From Eutreptiella sp. 'Long Island Sound 2002' (Eukaryota > Euglenozoa > Euglenophyceae > Eutreptiales > Eutreptiaceae): a stretch of DNA of 64,000 nucleotides. Shown piece after piece: positions 31,101 through 39,772 of the stretch. The notes below the pieces were generated by a model. It made no database searches. It saw nothing but the letters and a program-made list of their open reading frames with translations, and was not told where the DNA came from. The position numbers and the translations under genes were made by a program. The DNA lies in contig OZ038399.1 in the NCBI GenBank assembly GCA_964036045.1, forward strand, positions 22,516,170 to 22,580,169, written 5' to 3'. Within the stretch, counting starts at the first letter, position 1. Every line of letters begins with the position of its first letter.

Positions 31101-34100
31101 GAACATTCATTCGGATGCCGGGCAAAGGTTACCTCACAGCCACCACTTCCCCCAACCGTTCTGATCCAAGCGCCGCGCGCACGCGCATGCCCTTAAAGTC
31201 CCAGTCCTGAACCACGACCTCCTATGTCTGCTTGCACGTCTGCCTGCGAGTAGGCCCTCGGCATCTTTGCTCCCATGTTTATCTACACGTCAGCCTGCAT
31301 ACCTGCCTGAATGCCCGCCGGTCTTATAGCTGCCCGTGTGCCAGCATTACGTGCACGTGCACCTTCTGGTCTGCATGCCCGCCGGCGCGTATTCCGGCAT
31401 GTCTGCCTGTACATCTCCCTGCATCTTCATCTGCATGTCTGCCTGCCTGTCTGCTGCGCGCACTCCTCAAGCCCTGCCTGCATCAGGGGCGGGGCGGGTG
31501 GATCAGAGGTCAAAAAAAGTTTGTGCACCTGAATCGGCCTCCATTTCGGGGCCCTCTAACAAATTTCGTTTTCTTACGGAGAAAAATTTTTGTGCTGGAT
31601 GTGTCATGCCAGTGTAAAAGAAAATTTTAAAAAAATTAAAAAGATATAAATTTTTTTTGAGTGTCACGCGAGTCACTCGCGTGACCCACGAAAGAAATTA
31701 GACAAACACTTGCGTGACACTTCCTCCGGTGGTCAGCTGGGGTTGGCCAGGGCCCCAAATCCCCCCCCCCCTTAAATTGTTGGGCTCCGAAAAAAATGTT
31801 CACTTCCTCTCGGAGGTGTTTTTTTTTTTTGGCCGTTCTGGCTGGGGAGGTGCCCCAGCTCTTGGTAGGTGGCTGTGTGACACAGGGTAAGTCTACTAAA
31901 GGTTCCGCCTACATACACCTTCACTTAGCGCACCTTAATTCGGTTGTAGACCCCCGGCCCCGGCTTGGGCTTGCAGGAGAGGAAGGCCACAGGGTAGAGC
32001 AGCCCGGAAGGAGGTTGGGGAGTAGGAGGCGGCGGTTACGAAACCGCTACCGGCGCCGTTGCAGTTGGAAGGATACGGTAGAAGCGTACCTAAAAGAGAC
32101 CCTTCAGAGGAGGCAACAACCCCCACTTACATACAGAACTCAGTAGGAACTGCGGGCGTCCCGTAGTTCCTACGCAGCAGGACCCAGTGCCGGATGATCA
32201 CGTTTCAGGTGGTGAACGTGAGTGGCGGGCTTGCCCGAACTCTCATCCCACACCCCCCACCGGGTTTGAGGGGGGTGGGCTCCATGCGCAGGCCTGCCCG
32301 CCCCCCTCCCGTGACTCCGCACACCCGTGGCTTGCATGCACGACGCCACACCCGCCTGCCTGCCTGCCTGGGCGTATGGTCCCGTGTCTGGGGTATGTGT
32401 TTGCCCGGCTGCCTGCCTGCCGGCATGCACTCCCCCATCCGGCCACACACGATGCAAAAGGGAAGCAAAACAGCTCCTTTTCAGGGCTGATTTGGGCCAT
32501 TGTCAGCCCCCAAAAACGGGTGCTTGAGGCCAGTTGTCAAAAGTTGCGAAAGCCAGACAGTGCCCCAAGGTGTCCATTCGTCATCTGTGTGGCTTCCAGG
32601 CCTTTGCTTAGTGGGGGGGGGGTCAGGGCGGGTTCCTGGTGGGGAGCCTTGTGAAGGGCGCTGCTTTCCTACTCAGTTGCCCATAGGGCGGGGCTCCTTC
32701 CTACTGAGCTGACTGGCATGTGGGGCTGGATCCTACTGAGATCCCCTCGCCGGGGCAGGGGGGTCACCCCCAGCCCCCGCCCCCACTAAGCAAAGGCCTG
32801 GCCCGGACTTGTGCACGGGGGAAGGGGGCGGCGGCCGGGGCCCCGCAGACCGCCCCCGCAAGACCTTGTAGAACTGCAGCACGGCCGCCAGCTTCCCCTT
32901 CTTCTCATCCATTCGTCATCGGTGTGGCTTCCAATGCAAACGAAACCCTCCACTGACATCCGAGGCCCCGCAAATGCCCCCCAAAAAGGCATTTTTTGGT
33001 CGTTTTTGACAGATTTCGAAACTGATCTTTCATGCTCTGCTCAAAGGGCTGTTTCATGACCAGACATGCCAGTACCGTCCGGCCGGGAAACTGGTTCTCA
33101 GTAGTCACCCGCCCCTTATCGAAGGCCACTCAGTAATACCCGCCCACTGCACCACCAGAACTCAGTAGGAACGTGCTGCGTCCCGGTTGTGGCTGAGTAG
33201 GACCCCGCTCCATCTGATCGTGTCTGGGTTGGCAGCCGCTAGTGGCAAGTCTGTTCATGACTGGTTCTAAGCTGAATTGTTTTCTGACAGATTCAATCAT
33301 TTTTGTATTTTTCTGGAAGCATCCGTAGCCTTTTCTGCAGGCATCCACTTCTGATGTTTGCGATCCAGGAATTCATTGCGTTGGTCCATGCTTATGTGCT
33401 GATGAAACTGTACAGCCATGCCCGCACGTCCGCCCGCATGCCCGTCCCGCACGCGTGCCGACCAGACATGCCACTAGCGTCTGGCAGGGAAGCTCTTGCT
33501 CGGTAGCAATCGGCCCCGTACGAAAGGCCACTCGGTAATACCCGCCCCCCGCACCACCAGAACTCAGTAGGAACGTGGGGCGTCCAGCGTGTGGCTCAGT
33601 AGGGCGCTGCTCCGTCCGATCGTGTCTGCGTTGGCAGACGCTAGTGGCAATGCTGGTGCCGACCTGCGTGCAGCATCCGCTCCCCCCCCTCCCCCCGCCC
33701 ACGCACGCCAGGACATGGGCCCCGGCACCTTCACCGGCGGCCTCCGGGCCCTGGCCCAGAGGACGGGGGAGGGCGCCCGCAAGGTCCACCTGGACGGCCC
33801 CTACGGCGCGCTGGGCATCGCGGAGCCCGAGCACTACCGCGTCGTGTACCTGATCGCGGGGGGCGTGGGGGTGACCCCCATGGCCAGCCTCGCCCAGCAC
33901 CTCCTCAACAAGTGCCCCCCGGCCCTCGAGCGGGTCCACTTCGTCTGGACCAACCGCGGCCCGGAGGCGTTCGTGGAGTGGCTCCCGGAGCTCAAGCAGG
34001 CGATGCTGCGCCACCAGACCTTCCGCCTCCAGCTCTTCAACACCCGGACGGCGGCCAAGCCGCCGCCGGAGGACGAGATCCTGACGAAGCACGTGTCGGA

Positions 34101-34299
34101 GGTCACCGACGTGGAGGAGGGCTTCGAGGGCGTCGTGACCCAAGGCCGCCCGGACCTGCCGGCGCTCCTGGGCGCGCACGCGGGCGAGGCCGGCAACGTC
34201 GGGGTGTACGTCTGCGGGCCGGGGCCCCTGCAGCTGGAGGTCCAGCTGCTGGCCCGGGCGCACGGGTACCACTGCCACACGGAGACGTTTGCCCTGTGA
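21886..34299 (+). CDS. DOMON-DOMON-ferric reductase/NADPH oxidase-like membrane oxidoreductase
   Basis: Model: 21886-22186, 25641-25954, 26066-26448, 26792-26993, 27256-28205, 29877-30330, 33712-34299; 1,063 codons with compatible phases at all junctions. Order: signal peptide, DOMON 1, a less certain Cys-rich/hydrophobic section (residues about 206-400), DOMON 2 (from about 401), ferric-reductase membrane domain with four histidines, FAD domain with HPFS, NADPH domain with GGVGVTP and a CGPGP motif. It would move electrons from cytosolic NADPH through FAD and two hemes to an acceptor across the membrane; DOMON domains usually bind heme or sugar. Exons 3 and 4 are the weak part: this could instead be two adjacent genes, each with one DOMON. 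Introns carry transposons. Confidence 0.75.
22850..22864 (+). repeat. 15-bp target-site duplication, left
   Basis: CCAAGCTACAGTGGG, identical to 25234-25248, flanks the LINE fragment. In intact MITE copies this sequence occurs once per subterminal repeat. Confidence 0.85.
23476..23487 (+). other. G12 homopolymer with frameshift in LINE ORF
   Basis: Similarity continues from one plus frame to another across this G-run. It is either an indel in the element or a sequencing error. Confidence 0.7.
24003..24278 (-). pseudogene. Inverted internal segment of the LINE RNase H domain
   Basis: Read on the minus strand this block gives VPAHERQSISRGELRG, then VVVVDSEYIFKAI, then VRWVPSHLGV, the middle of an RNase H domain (glutamate, aspartate and histidine motif regions). 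The flanking N-terminal (VYTDGSA) and C-terminal (AGNEAADDLAGQG) parts are on the plus strand. CACAC (23998-24002) and GTGTG (24279-24283) border the block as a 5-bp inverted repeat. Turning the block round would rebuild a continuous domain apart from 2 bp. Confidence 0.85.
24283..24784 (+). pseudogene. RNase H C-terminus and acidic Ser-rich tail of the LINE ORF
   Basis: Begins AGNEAADDLAGQGRELHP, the last RNase H helix, then a basic KRRRV, a long Ser/Asp/Glu-rich stretch (SSGSSTASSTSDDEDVF) and an Arg/Gly-rich end. Stop at 24785. No known domain is seen in the tail. Confidence 0.65.
24708..24945 (+). repeat. Paired tRNA-like motifs at the 3' end of the LINE
   Basis: Two related stretches, 24708-24760 and 24889-24945, share AGCATA..GAAACACGC..CTCCCA..GGTCG.TGG. 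The second carries GGGTTCGAAACCC, a good tRNA T-loop/B-box, downstream of an AGCATATCTCGG segment. The stems do not close as a functional tRNA. Confidence 0.35.
25234..25248 (+). repeat. 15-bp target-site duplication, right
   Basis: CCAAGCTACAGTGGG, the partner of 22850-22864, followed by the rest of the MITE right end. Confidence 0.85.
25380..25510 (+). repeat. Degenerate GGCGGGCATTA-like tandem repeat
   Basis: About eleven imperfect units of 10 to 13 bp containing (C/T)AT(T/G)AGGCG, between the MITE end and exon 2. Confidence 0.7.
25641..25954 (+). CDS. Exon 2: second half of DOMON 1
   Basis: Acceptor TTTTCTGCCCAG, donor CAG|GTCCCC, ending in phase 0. Recognisable DOMON strands: SKANGVLTVEFSRALDTGD, ADILVIWAFHDAVPS, then RGILQLNVYPSS. 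These align closely with the second DOMON (SKANGLTTIAFSRALDTGD, ANVIWATSDALPA). It ends in an Asn/Asp-rich linker. Confidence 0.82.
26066..26448 (+). CDS. Exon 3 candidate: hydrophobic and Cys-rich section
   Basis: Follows TTGTTTTGTCTGCAG, a strong acceptor in the required phase, and stays open for 127 codons to AGAGG|GTAAGC, a strong donor. It encodes a hydrophobic helix (LLWLVVVGLLSELLSGAVA), a stretch with about 14 cysteines and several histidines (for example CSECTDNPCAECIDPHHCG), and a second hydrophobic segment (FGVVLCAGMVLGFIWL). Against it: lower GC than the later exons, and the 3' end overlaps a dispersed repeat (26425-26530). It might alternatively be the first exon of a separate second gene. 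Confidence 0.4.
26425..26530 (+). repeat. Dispersed repeat with GCGCGCCG core, copy 1
   Basis: Pattern CTT..GGTAA..TTGGG..AAG..GTAGCGCGCCG..GGGCAAACA.TCCC. Related copies are at 40040-40150 and 45605-45715. It overlaps the end of candidate exon 3. Confidence 0.5.
26792..26993 (+). CDS. Exon 4 candidate: linker before DOMON 2
   Basis: From AGTACAG to CTT|GTGAGC, a good donor. It enters in the phase left by exon 3 and leaves in the phase needed by exon 5. It encodes about 67 residues including RHLSAVWDMALEARGVQGTL and GQELVGMFAYRL. The GC-rich 3' half resembles the confirmed exons. No domain is assigned. Confidence 0.45.
27256..28205 (+). CDS. Exon 5: DOMON 2 and ferric-reductase membrane domain
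   Basis: Acceptor GCTTTCCAG after a C-run, donor CACCAG|GTCGCG in phase 2. The first 150 residues are a full DOMON (WCDGTQFCLQWALAG, GYVCVGFADEERSMGPGDAY, GWVDAAG). A transmembrane helix follows (FYVPLLVLLAFVLLLALLG), then several hydrophobic helices of the ferric-reductase-like domain. The helix pair ending FHRWVARVLLVLTTVHGLL carries two of the four heme-ligand histidines. LPVTRNSVWNKLLGCPFERA resembles the loop before the first heme helix in plant/algal ferric reductases. Confidence 0.9.
28310..28376 (+). repeat. CCAACCGCCA-type degenerate tandem repeat
   Basis: Third copy, preceded by a T-run and AAGGACAGCCCCCAAGGACC, the same arrangement as at 8340-8455. Confidence 0.75.
29254..29475 (-). 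repeat. Dispersed repeat B, minus copy
   Basis: The reverse complement matches 46976-47195 and, more weakly, 47950-48110. Shared landmarks in the plus-copy orientation are GCAGCAACCAAACCGG, CGAGCCCTCCATG and GGCGGTAAAGCCC. Confidence 0.8.
29601..29770 (+). repeat. Dispersed repeat C, copy 1
   Basis: Shares GAGCAACAG(C/T)GGCGGGTCC and CACACCTGACCAATTGCGG with 47205-47372 in the same orientation. Confidence 0.85.
29877..30330 (+). CDS. Exon 6: last membrane helices and FAD-binding domain
   Basis: Acceptor TTCGCCAG, donor ATCAAG|GTATGC in phase 0. Helices YGFIAWVLMIVLATLAY and FFEVFMVSHWLLYPAVVV plus LHSYVV supply the second pair of heme histidines. The flavin domain follows with FSPGQYYFVGIP and the Y-H-P-F-S motif typical of FAD binding in this superfamily. 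The exon ends FLIK, continuing into exon 7. Confidence 0.9.
30649..30782 (+). repeat. Dispersed repeat family A, copy 2
   Basis: Same orientation as 9847-9979; shares CCTTAAGACTTTCTTCCCGG and GTAGTAGTGGGTCGCGC-type sequence. Confidence 0.85.
31663..31685. repeat. Perfect 11-bp-arm palindrome
   Basis: GTCACGCGAGT, one C, then ACTCGCGTGAC. The element around it has GTGTCACG again near 31715. A related GTGTCA(T/C)GCGA sequence is at 54221-54275, also after an A/T-rich stretch. Confidence 0.75.
33060..33248 (+). repeat. 189-bp duplicated block, copy 1
   Basis: Begins CCAGACATGCC and ends GCTAGTGGCAA, with AATACCCGCCC and CAGAACTCAGTAGGAACGTG inside. Copy 2 is 33462-33650. CTCAGTAGGA words also occur at about 32140 and, inverted (TCCTACTGAG), near 32690-32740. 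Confidence 0.85.
33462..33650 (+). repeat. 189-bp duplicated block, copy 2
   Basis: Direct repeat of 33060-33248, about 80 percent identical by eye, ending 61 bp before exon 7. Confidence 0.85.
33712..34299 (+). CDS. Exon 7: NADPH-binding domain and stop
   Basis: Acceptor CACGCCAG, phase 0, giving FLIK-DMGPGTFTGGL across the junction. Nucleotide-binding motifs are VYLIAGGVGVTPMASL (the GG-x-G-x-TP loop) and VGVYVCGPGPLQLEV (the C-G-P-x-x motif). It ends THTETFAL-type residues (CHTETFAL) and TGA, the C-terminal phenylalanine position usual for this family being near the end. The GC content is about 70 percent. Confidence 0.92.
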   Translation, partial: DMGPGTFTGGLRALAQRTGEGARKVHLDGPYGALGIAEPEHYRVVYLIAGGVGVTPMASLAQHLLNKCPPALERVHFVWTNRGPEAFVEWLPELKQAMLRHQTFRLQLFNTRTAAKPPPEDEILTKHVSEVTDVEEGFEGVVTQGRPDLPALLGAHAGEAGNVGVYVCGPGPLQLEVQLLARAHGYHCHTETFAL

Positions 34300-34783
34300 G
34301 CGGCCCCATGCTGGACGGGGTCCTCCGGGCCTCCGCCGCCCCCGCTGCGGCGGAGGCGGGCGGGCGCCAACGCGCGGCGCGAGGTCATCGTCGGCCGGGG
34401 AAGTGGGGCCGGGGCCCGGGGCGCGGACGGTCGCGGGATCCCCCGACGGATTGTCACAGAGGCATTGGGGGATAGGCTTTACAAAGGGGTTGCACCGCGA
34501 ATTTGGCCCCTTGGGCTATGTTACGCGAGTGGGCCCAAAGAGGGGGATGTGGATGACGTCGGTGGGGCTGCATGGTTTTGATCCAACAACCTCTGGGCTC
34601 TGGGGCGTGATTTTTTTTTTACCAGAAAACACCCGTGGCCCCGATGTTGTATTCATCGGCATCAACCGCCAACCGTCTGGCTGGTCCCCGTACAACCGTC
34701 ACAGGGGCGTAACAAGGGATGGCGCATGGCGTCCCAGACCATCCCCCCTCCAGGCCCCCCTTTTGTTAGTCACAATGCTCACA
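34300..34783. other. 3' flank of the oxidoreductase gene
   Basis: GC-rich at first (to about 34460), then ordinary. No gene or clear polyadenylation signal is recognised. Confidence 0.4.
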
Positions 34784-35184
34784 TCCACGAGGACAGCAAG
34801 GGACTTTTATACCAACATTTCCCTTCATTTCTAAGGAGTACTGCCGAAATTTTCCCCCTTAGGTTTGGCCCTCCCCCCCCCAAAAAGCCCCCCTCAAATT
34901 ACTTCGCGGGTGGTATTTTCATACGGACACTTGATATTCCATCGATCCCGCTTTGACAACTTGCGTTTCATCGTCTTGCATGTGTTGTTCCCGGAGGAAA
35001 CGCTGTGGTGTGCCATGCCTGTTGCCTGACTCCGAGAGTACTTGAGTGTCGGCCACGCAGGCGCCGGCCCGGACAAGAAATCGACTTTCGTGTGTCCCGC
35101 ACGGATTTACCACCTCATCAATCCATTGCATAACAATTGTTAATTTCTGTTAATGTGTGGGTATGTGCGTATTGGTGTGTTCTG
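34784..35184 (+). repeat. 400-bp direct repeat, copy 1
   Basis: From TCCACGAGGACAGCAAGG to ATTGGTGTGTTCTG. The last 270 bp appear identical to copy 2; the few differences cluster in the C-run and the sequence around it. Confidence 0.95.
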
Positions 35185-37433
35185 ACCCCCTTCCTCCCCC
35201 CCCCCCCCCCCACCACCTTTGTATTGTTCCGTAGGGCATATCCAGTTTGGTTGGACCCGGCCGGTCTTTGGATCTTTGGGTGTATTGTTAACTGCACGTC
35301 CTGTGTTGGCACAATCGACGCAACCCCATGTGCATGCGCGCCCGGAATGATGCCTGTGTTCGGGCTGGGGGGCGAACACGCGCGACAGCCCCAGCACTCA
35401 GTACTCCGCTGCAAGTTTGGCATTCGTCGGACTCCGCAGCTTTTCCGGGTCATTTTGGGAACGCGGTTCCTGCGGCGTGGAGTTGGGCAATGAGACCCTG
35501 GACACGGTGCGGTGTAGTGTATTCACCGTGTTGGGCTGGACTGTGCCGCGGTCCTCGCTTCTTTTCCGGTCGTCAACGGGTGCTCCTTCCTGCCTCACGT
35601 TCTGATTGATTGCTCATTCGGAGGCCGTTTTTGCGAGTGCCAGGGGCTCCAAAGGCTCACAATGAGGGCGGGAATGCGCCCGCCGGTCAGATCTGCATGG
35701 CCCCGTCATTGCTCGTGCCGTTGTTTTCCCGGGTGCGTCTCCACGAACCGTTTCCGTGTCAATGCCCCCTCCTTTGTGCAAGCACCGTGGTGCGCCAGCA
35801 CCACGGAGTGCGGGGGGGTGGCTTCATTTGCGCGGGGCAGTGCACGAGCACCCCCCCCCCCCCCCTCCCCTCCTCCACCCTTGACCCGCCGTTCAAAGTG
35901 CTGTCCCTTTCCGGTCCACAGGACAGCGGGCGCCCCCCCGTTCGCACGTCTGCGACCCATTTGCCCGTGTGAGAGGGCCGCGTGATCCACAGGGACAAGG
36001 GGTCCGTCAACGCCGGTGCCTGTGGTTGCGCCCAACGCAGCCGTCGGTTGCCGAACCCCGTCGGGTACCCTCCAACCACCGGACTGGGCGTGACGAGTGC
36101 GAGAGTTGTGCTTTTGTCTGACGACCACCCCACCGGATGCCGTACAGCAGTTCTGCAGCCAAGGCACGGGGGAAGGGGGGGCGCACCTGTTTGAAGGCAA
36201 GTCCATGCCTCGAACTGGAAGTGGGAGCAGTCGCATGCGCAATTCTGGTGCACGTTTCAATTCCCGTGAACCTTCTTTTGTGGGCTATCGGTGGACGGTA
36301 CTGCGATACAGCGTGTCGGAGTACAGCGAGGGATGGCAGTTTCGGTATCTGGTCCTGTGGCCCTCACATCTCGTGTGCAGTCCGTTCCGTACATCCCAAT
36401 ACCAGCTCCGACATCCGGTACTGCGGGCTCCGCGTCCCACCAAACACTTGTTGCATGTTCCCGATGGACATCGCATGTCCACACGAAATCGACACCTTTG
36501 AATCGACACCATGTCATTTGTGGTGGTCGCATTGCTGACTTCATGGGGCAATGCCTAATGTATGAAGCGAAGTGAGCGAAGGGTATCGACAGGGGGGCGT
36601 TCAGTCCGTCATACTGACCTTTGAGCCCCGCATTATTACAACGTATAATCTCGAGTGCCCGCAAAACCATTTTCAGGCACGTACACTGTGGCGAGCCCCT
36701 CTTCGCTGGGCAGAGCTTTGCAGGCGATCACCCCCCCCCCTTGCCACCCTCCAACAGGTCAGCACCAGGCTTAGTCCTTGAGAGAAGCATATGGCAGGAT
36801 CAACCAGAACGCTGGTCTTGATATTGGTCAACTGCCTGTAACACAAGAAGGGCAACAGTTCAGAGTTCCATACCTCAGCCATCCCTTGAATGGCTATGCC
36901 CCACAACTGACTCAGACAATGGCTCCTCCGCCCTAAACTCGACCACGTTGAGGTACTCAGGCCGGACATCGGCGCTCAGCGCAGGTAGCGCTGCACACAC
37001 TTGGAGGTGCCCTTGTCCTGCGACGCGACCGAGAGTCCCCAGAGGCCCCTTTGCCTTTCGCCAACTTTTGCAGTCGGTAGTGCCATTGCCTGTGAACGCA
37101 CGCCCACGGGCCGCGTGGTGTGCCATTCTCCCATCGTGTGGGGTCCGAAGCACGATGCTGATGTGCCACAGAGGCGGATTGTCAGCATTGACCTCCACCG
37201 GTGTTCAGAGTATTGGTTGTGCCTGTCGGAGTCGGAATACCAGAACCCTCCCTCTGCAGCCATCCCCTGTACAACCGCACGGGGGAAGAGTTGAGAGGAC
37301 AAAATTGATGTGGGCAAATTTGGAAGCCCTCCCTCCGACCAAATATATCCTTCAATTTTACGGAGGCTATGTGCAAAATGTGTGCACCAGTAACAGTAAC
37401 CGTCCAGAACCCACCAAGGAATGTCAGCAACCC
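35185..37433. other. Spacer between the 400-bp direct repeats
   Basis: 2.25 kb with C-runs at 35199-35213 and 35849-35864. No gag, RT, integrase or transposase frame is seen, and no gene of any kind is supported. Confidence 0.45.
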
Positions 37434-37833
37434 TCCACGAGGACAGCAAGGGACTTTTATACCAAAATTTCCCTTCATTTCTAAGGAGTACTGCCGAAAG
37501 TCCCCCTTAGGTTTGGCCCCCCCCCCCAAAAAAAAGCCCCCCTCAAATTACTTCGCGGGTGGTATTTTCATACGGACACTTGATATTCCATCGATCCCGC
37601 TTTGACAACTTGCGTTTCATCGTCTTGCATGTGTTGTTCCCGGAGGAAACGCTGTGGTGTGCCATGCCTGTTGCCTGACTCCGAGAGTACTTGAGTGTCG
37701 GCCACGCAGGCGCCGGCCCGGACAAGAAATCGACTTTCGTGTGTCCCGCACGGATTTACCACCTCATCAATCCATTGCATAACAATTGTTAATTTCTGTT
37801 AATGTGTGGGTATGTGCGTATTGGTGTGTTCTG
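37434..37833 (+). repeat. 400-bp direct repeat, copy 2
   Basis: Same orientation as 34784-35184. Ends do not show the TG...CA of typical LTRs and I found no flanking target duplication. Confidence 0.95.
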
Positions 37834-39290
37834 CGCTGTTCTGTCGCCAACTGTGGTTTTATGGGGTTCTATGCAGCGACTCATGGGTTTCCGTGGTTAT
37901 GTGTAGTTATGCCTTCGCCACCCCCCCCCCCCCCCCTTCACACCCTCACATTTGTATTGCAGGGGAATGTTGTGCTTCTCCTCAATCGCATCCACGTTGT
38001 CCTGGAATAAAAGTGGAAACCAAAATTTGACATTTGCAACAGCATGCACGGCGTGTGACAGACCCTCTTGCTTCTGCCGGCAGTGGGGAAGCCTGCCTAA
38101 TACCCCGTAGTGTCTAGTGCTTTGTAAACATCAAGCCACGACCAAACAAACATTTTCGCGGTGTTTTGTAGATTGCGGTGATGCATCATTCGGCGGTAAT
38201 ATGTCACATCACACCCCCCCCCCCCTCCCCTTACGCATTCGCATCATTTGCTGGTTCCCAAATAGAATCAGTTTCATGTGGCAGTTTTTCTTCACCCTCT
38301 TGTCCTAAGTTGCTATGTTCATATGTCTCAGGACCAGAACTGTGAGACATGGTTCTCTGTGCTCATGTACACATCCTTTTTCCTGACCCACTCCACTCCT
38401 CAGACCTCTGAAAATGTTCCTTGAAGTGAGCGAGCTTGCTGTCTACTTGCCATGCATGTCCGGTTCTTGTGTCCATTTGGTTGTACTCGAGGTGCAAACT
38501 ACAGATGGCCAAGTATTTTTGGTAACTTAAAGACCCAAAATGTCTCGCCTCTTGCTTGACTTTGACCAAAGCCTCACCCGGACCTCAAAGTCGACCAAGC
38601 AGATGCAACAGCACAGCACAAATCAGCGATCTCCTTGCCAACTCAGGTATAAGGACATTCGGTGAAAGCAATATTTTACCCCTTTCCCAGAAGGCCAAGG
38701 AAGTGTTCCAAGCGCCGTTGGTGTCCAGGTTGCTTCTTCCCCATTGGTGTGGGCAGAGGGGTCCTTGGGGGCGGGGGGTCTGGCCCAACACGTAAGCTCC
38801 CCCCCCAACCCACCCGTGCATAAAGCCCCCTGCAATTTCCTAGAGGTGACCTGGGTGCACCTGTAATTCAGCACATTCTTGCAGTATGAATAAACGAGAC
38901 ACGGTCTGTGTGCGGCGCCACTGGTCAGCCCAAATTACGGGCGATGAGAACACATGGACTAAGGGCTGAAAGTGCATACTGTCAGGGCAGTCAGTCAAAG
39001 GGAACCGGCCATCCACCCCCTTTTTGGGGGAGTATTAGCGCGCCGGGCATCTTTTTTTTTACCATTCCCCACCCGTGACTGTTTTTGCCTCCCCTCACCA
39101 AACAATCTGGAGTAACCCCCCCCCCCCCCTTGTTTACACCGACCCTACCCACTGCAACGACCCCCTCAAATACAACGACCCCTTCTAGCCGCTGGGGCAT
39201 GCCAACACAATAAACCGACCCAATCTCAGACCTGAGTCCCAAGCATAGATGGAGACACGTGGACAGGTGGAACTCGCATTGAAACAACAC
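37834..39290. other. No supported gene
   Basis: A/T-richer sequence with C-runs (37920-37937, 38214-38225, 39117-39129) and a GCGCGCCGGGCATCTTTTTT motif at about 39040 that recurs near 45060. Confidence 0.4.
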
Positions 39291-39293
39291 CGT

Positions 39294-39772
39294 TCAACTG
39301 TTGCACTGCAAAACCGCAAAAAAGAGGTGATTGGCATTTGCCTTTGCTGCCGCCTTAGGTTTTGGCTTAGGTTTGGCCTCGGCAGCAGGTTTGGGTGCTG
39401 CAATCATATCCTTCTTGAACTGCTCCATGACAACATCCACCATTTCATCCTTGAATGTTGTAGTGAAGAACTTGAAATATCTGCTATCAGTGTTATAAAT
39501 CAAGCCAAACGCTTTGAAGGTCTCAAACAGCATGCAAAAGGACATCCAATGGGGCAGCCATATTTCTGCATGACCAAGGGAAAAGAATCATGCAGTGCAG
39601 CACAGACACAAGGCAGATGTACATATATCCCAGGCACTGTGGCCTTGAAGTACTCTATGGTGCCTCCGGCAGCTCGGCTGGACCAGAGGCCTGCACAGGA
39701 GGCAGACAAAGATCCCTGGGGCACCTTCTGTGGCTCTGCTGGGAATGTTTCGGCCTGCCGTTCACCCTCCAC
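39294..39772 (-). pseudogene. Frameshifted fragment of an unknown protein
   Basis: Two minus frames overlap at 39500-39545 and read as one protein if shifted once: first part includes AAGGTIEYFKATVPGIYVHL, second part includes YFKFFTTTFKDEMVDVVMEQ and an Ala/Lys/Pro-rich tail. The family is not recognised. It may be a decayed gene or part of a transposon. Confidence 0.3.

Larger units (their letters stand above)
30331..33711 (+). other. Intron 6 (3.4 kb), repeat-rich
   Basis: Bounded by GTATGC and CGCCAG. Contains repeat A copy 2, C/G-runs (30523-30555, 30779-30792, 30838-30858), TGCCTG-rich sequence (about 31230-31480 and 32340-32430), the hairpin at 31663-31685 and the 189-bp duplicated blocks. 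No gene is supported. Confidence 0.6.

Noticed and set aside
33373-34457. Minus frames of about 200 to 300 codons
   Set aside because: Antisense shadow of the NADPH-domain exon, caused by high GC.
34784-37833. Complete LTR retrotransposon
   Set aside because: No TG...CA ends, no target duplication found and no gag/pol frame between the repeats.
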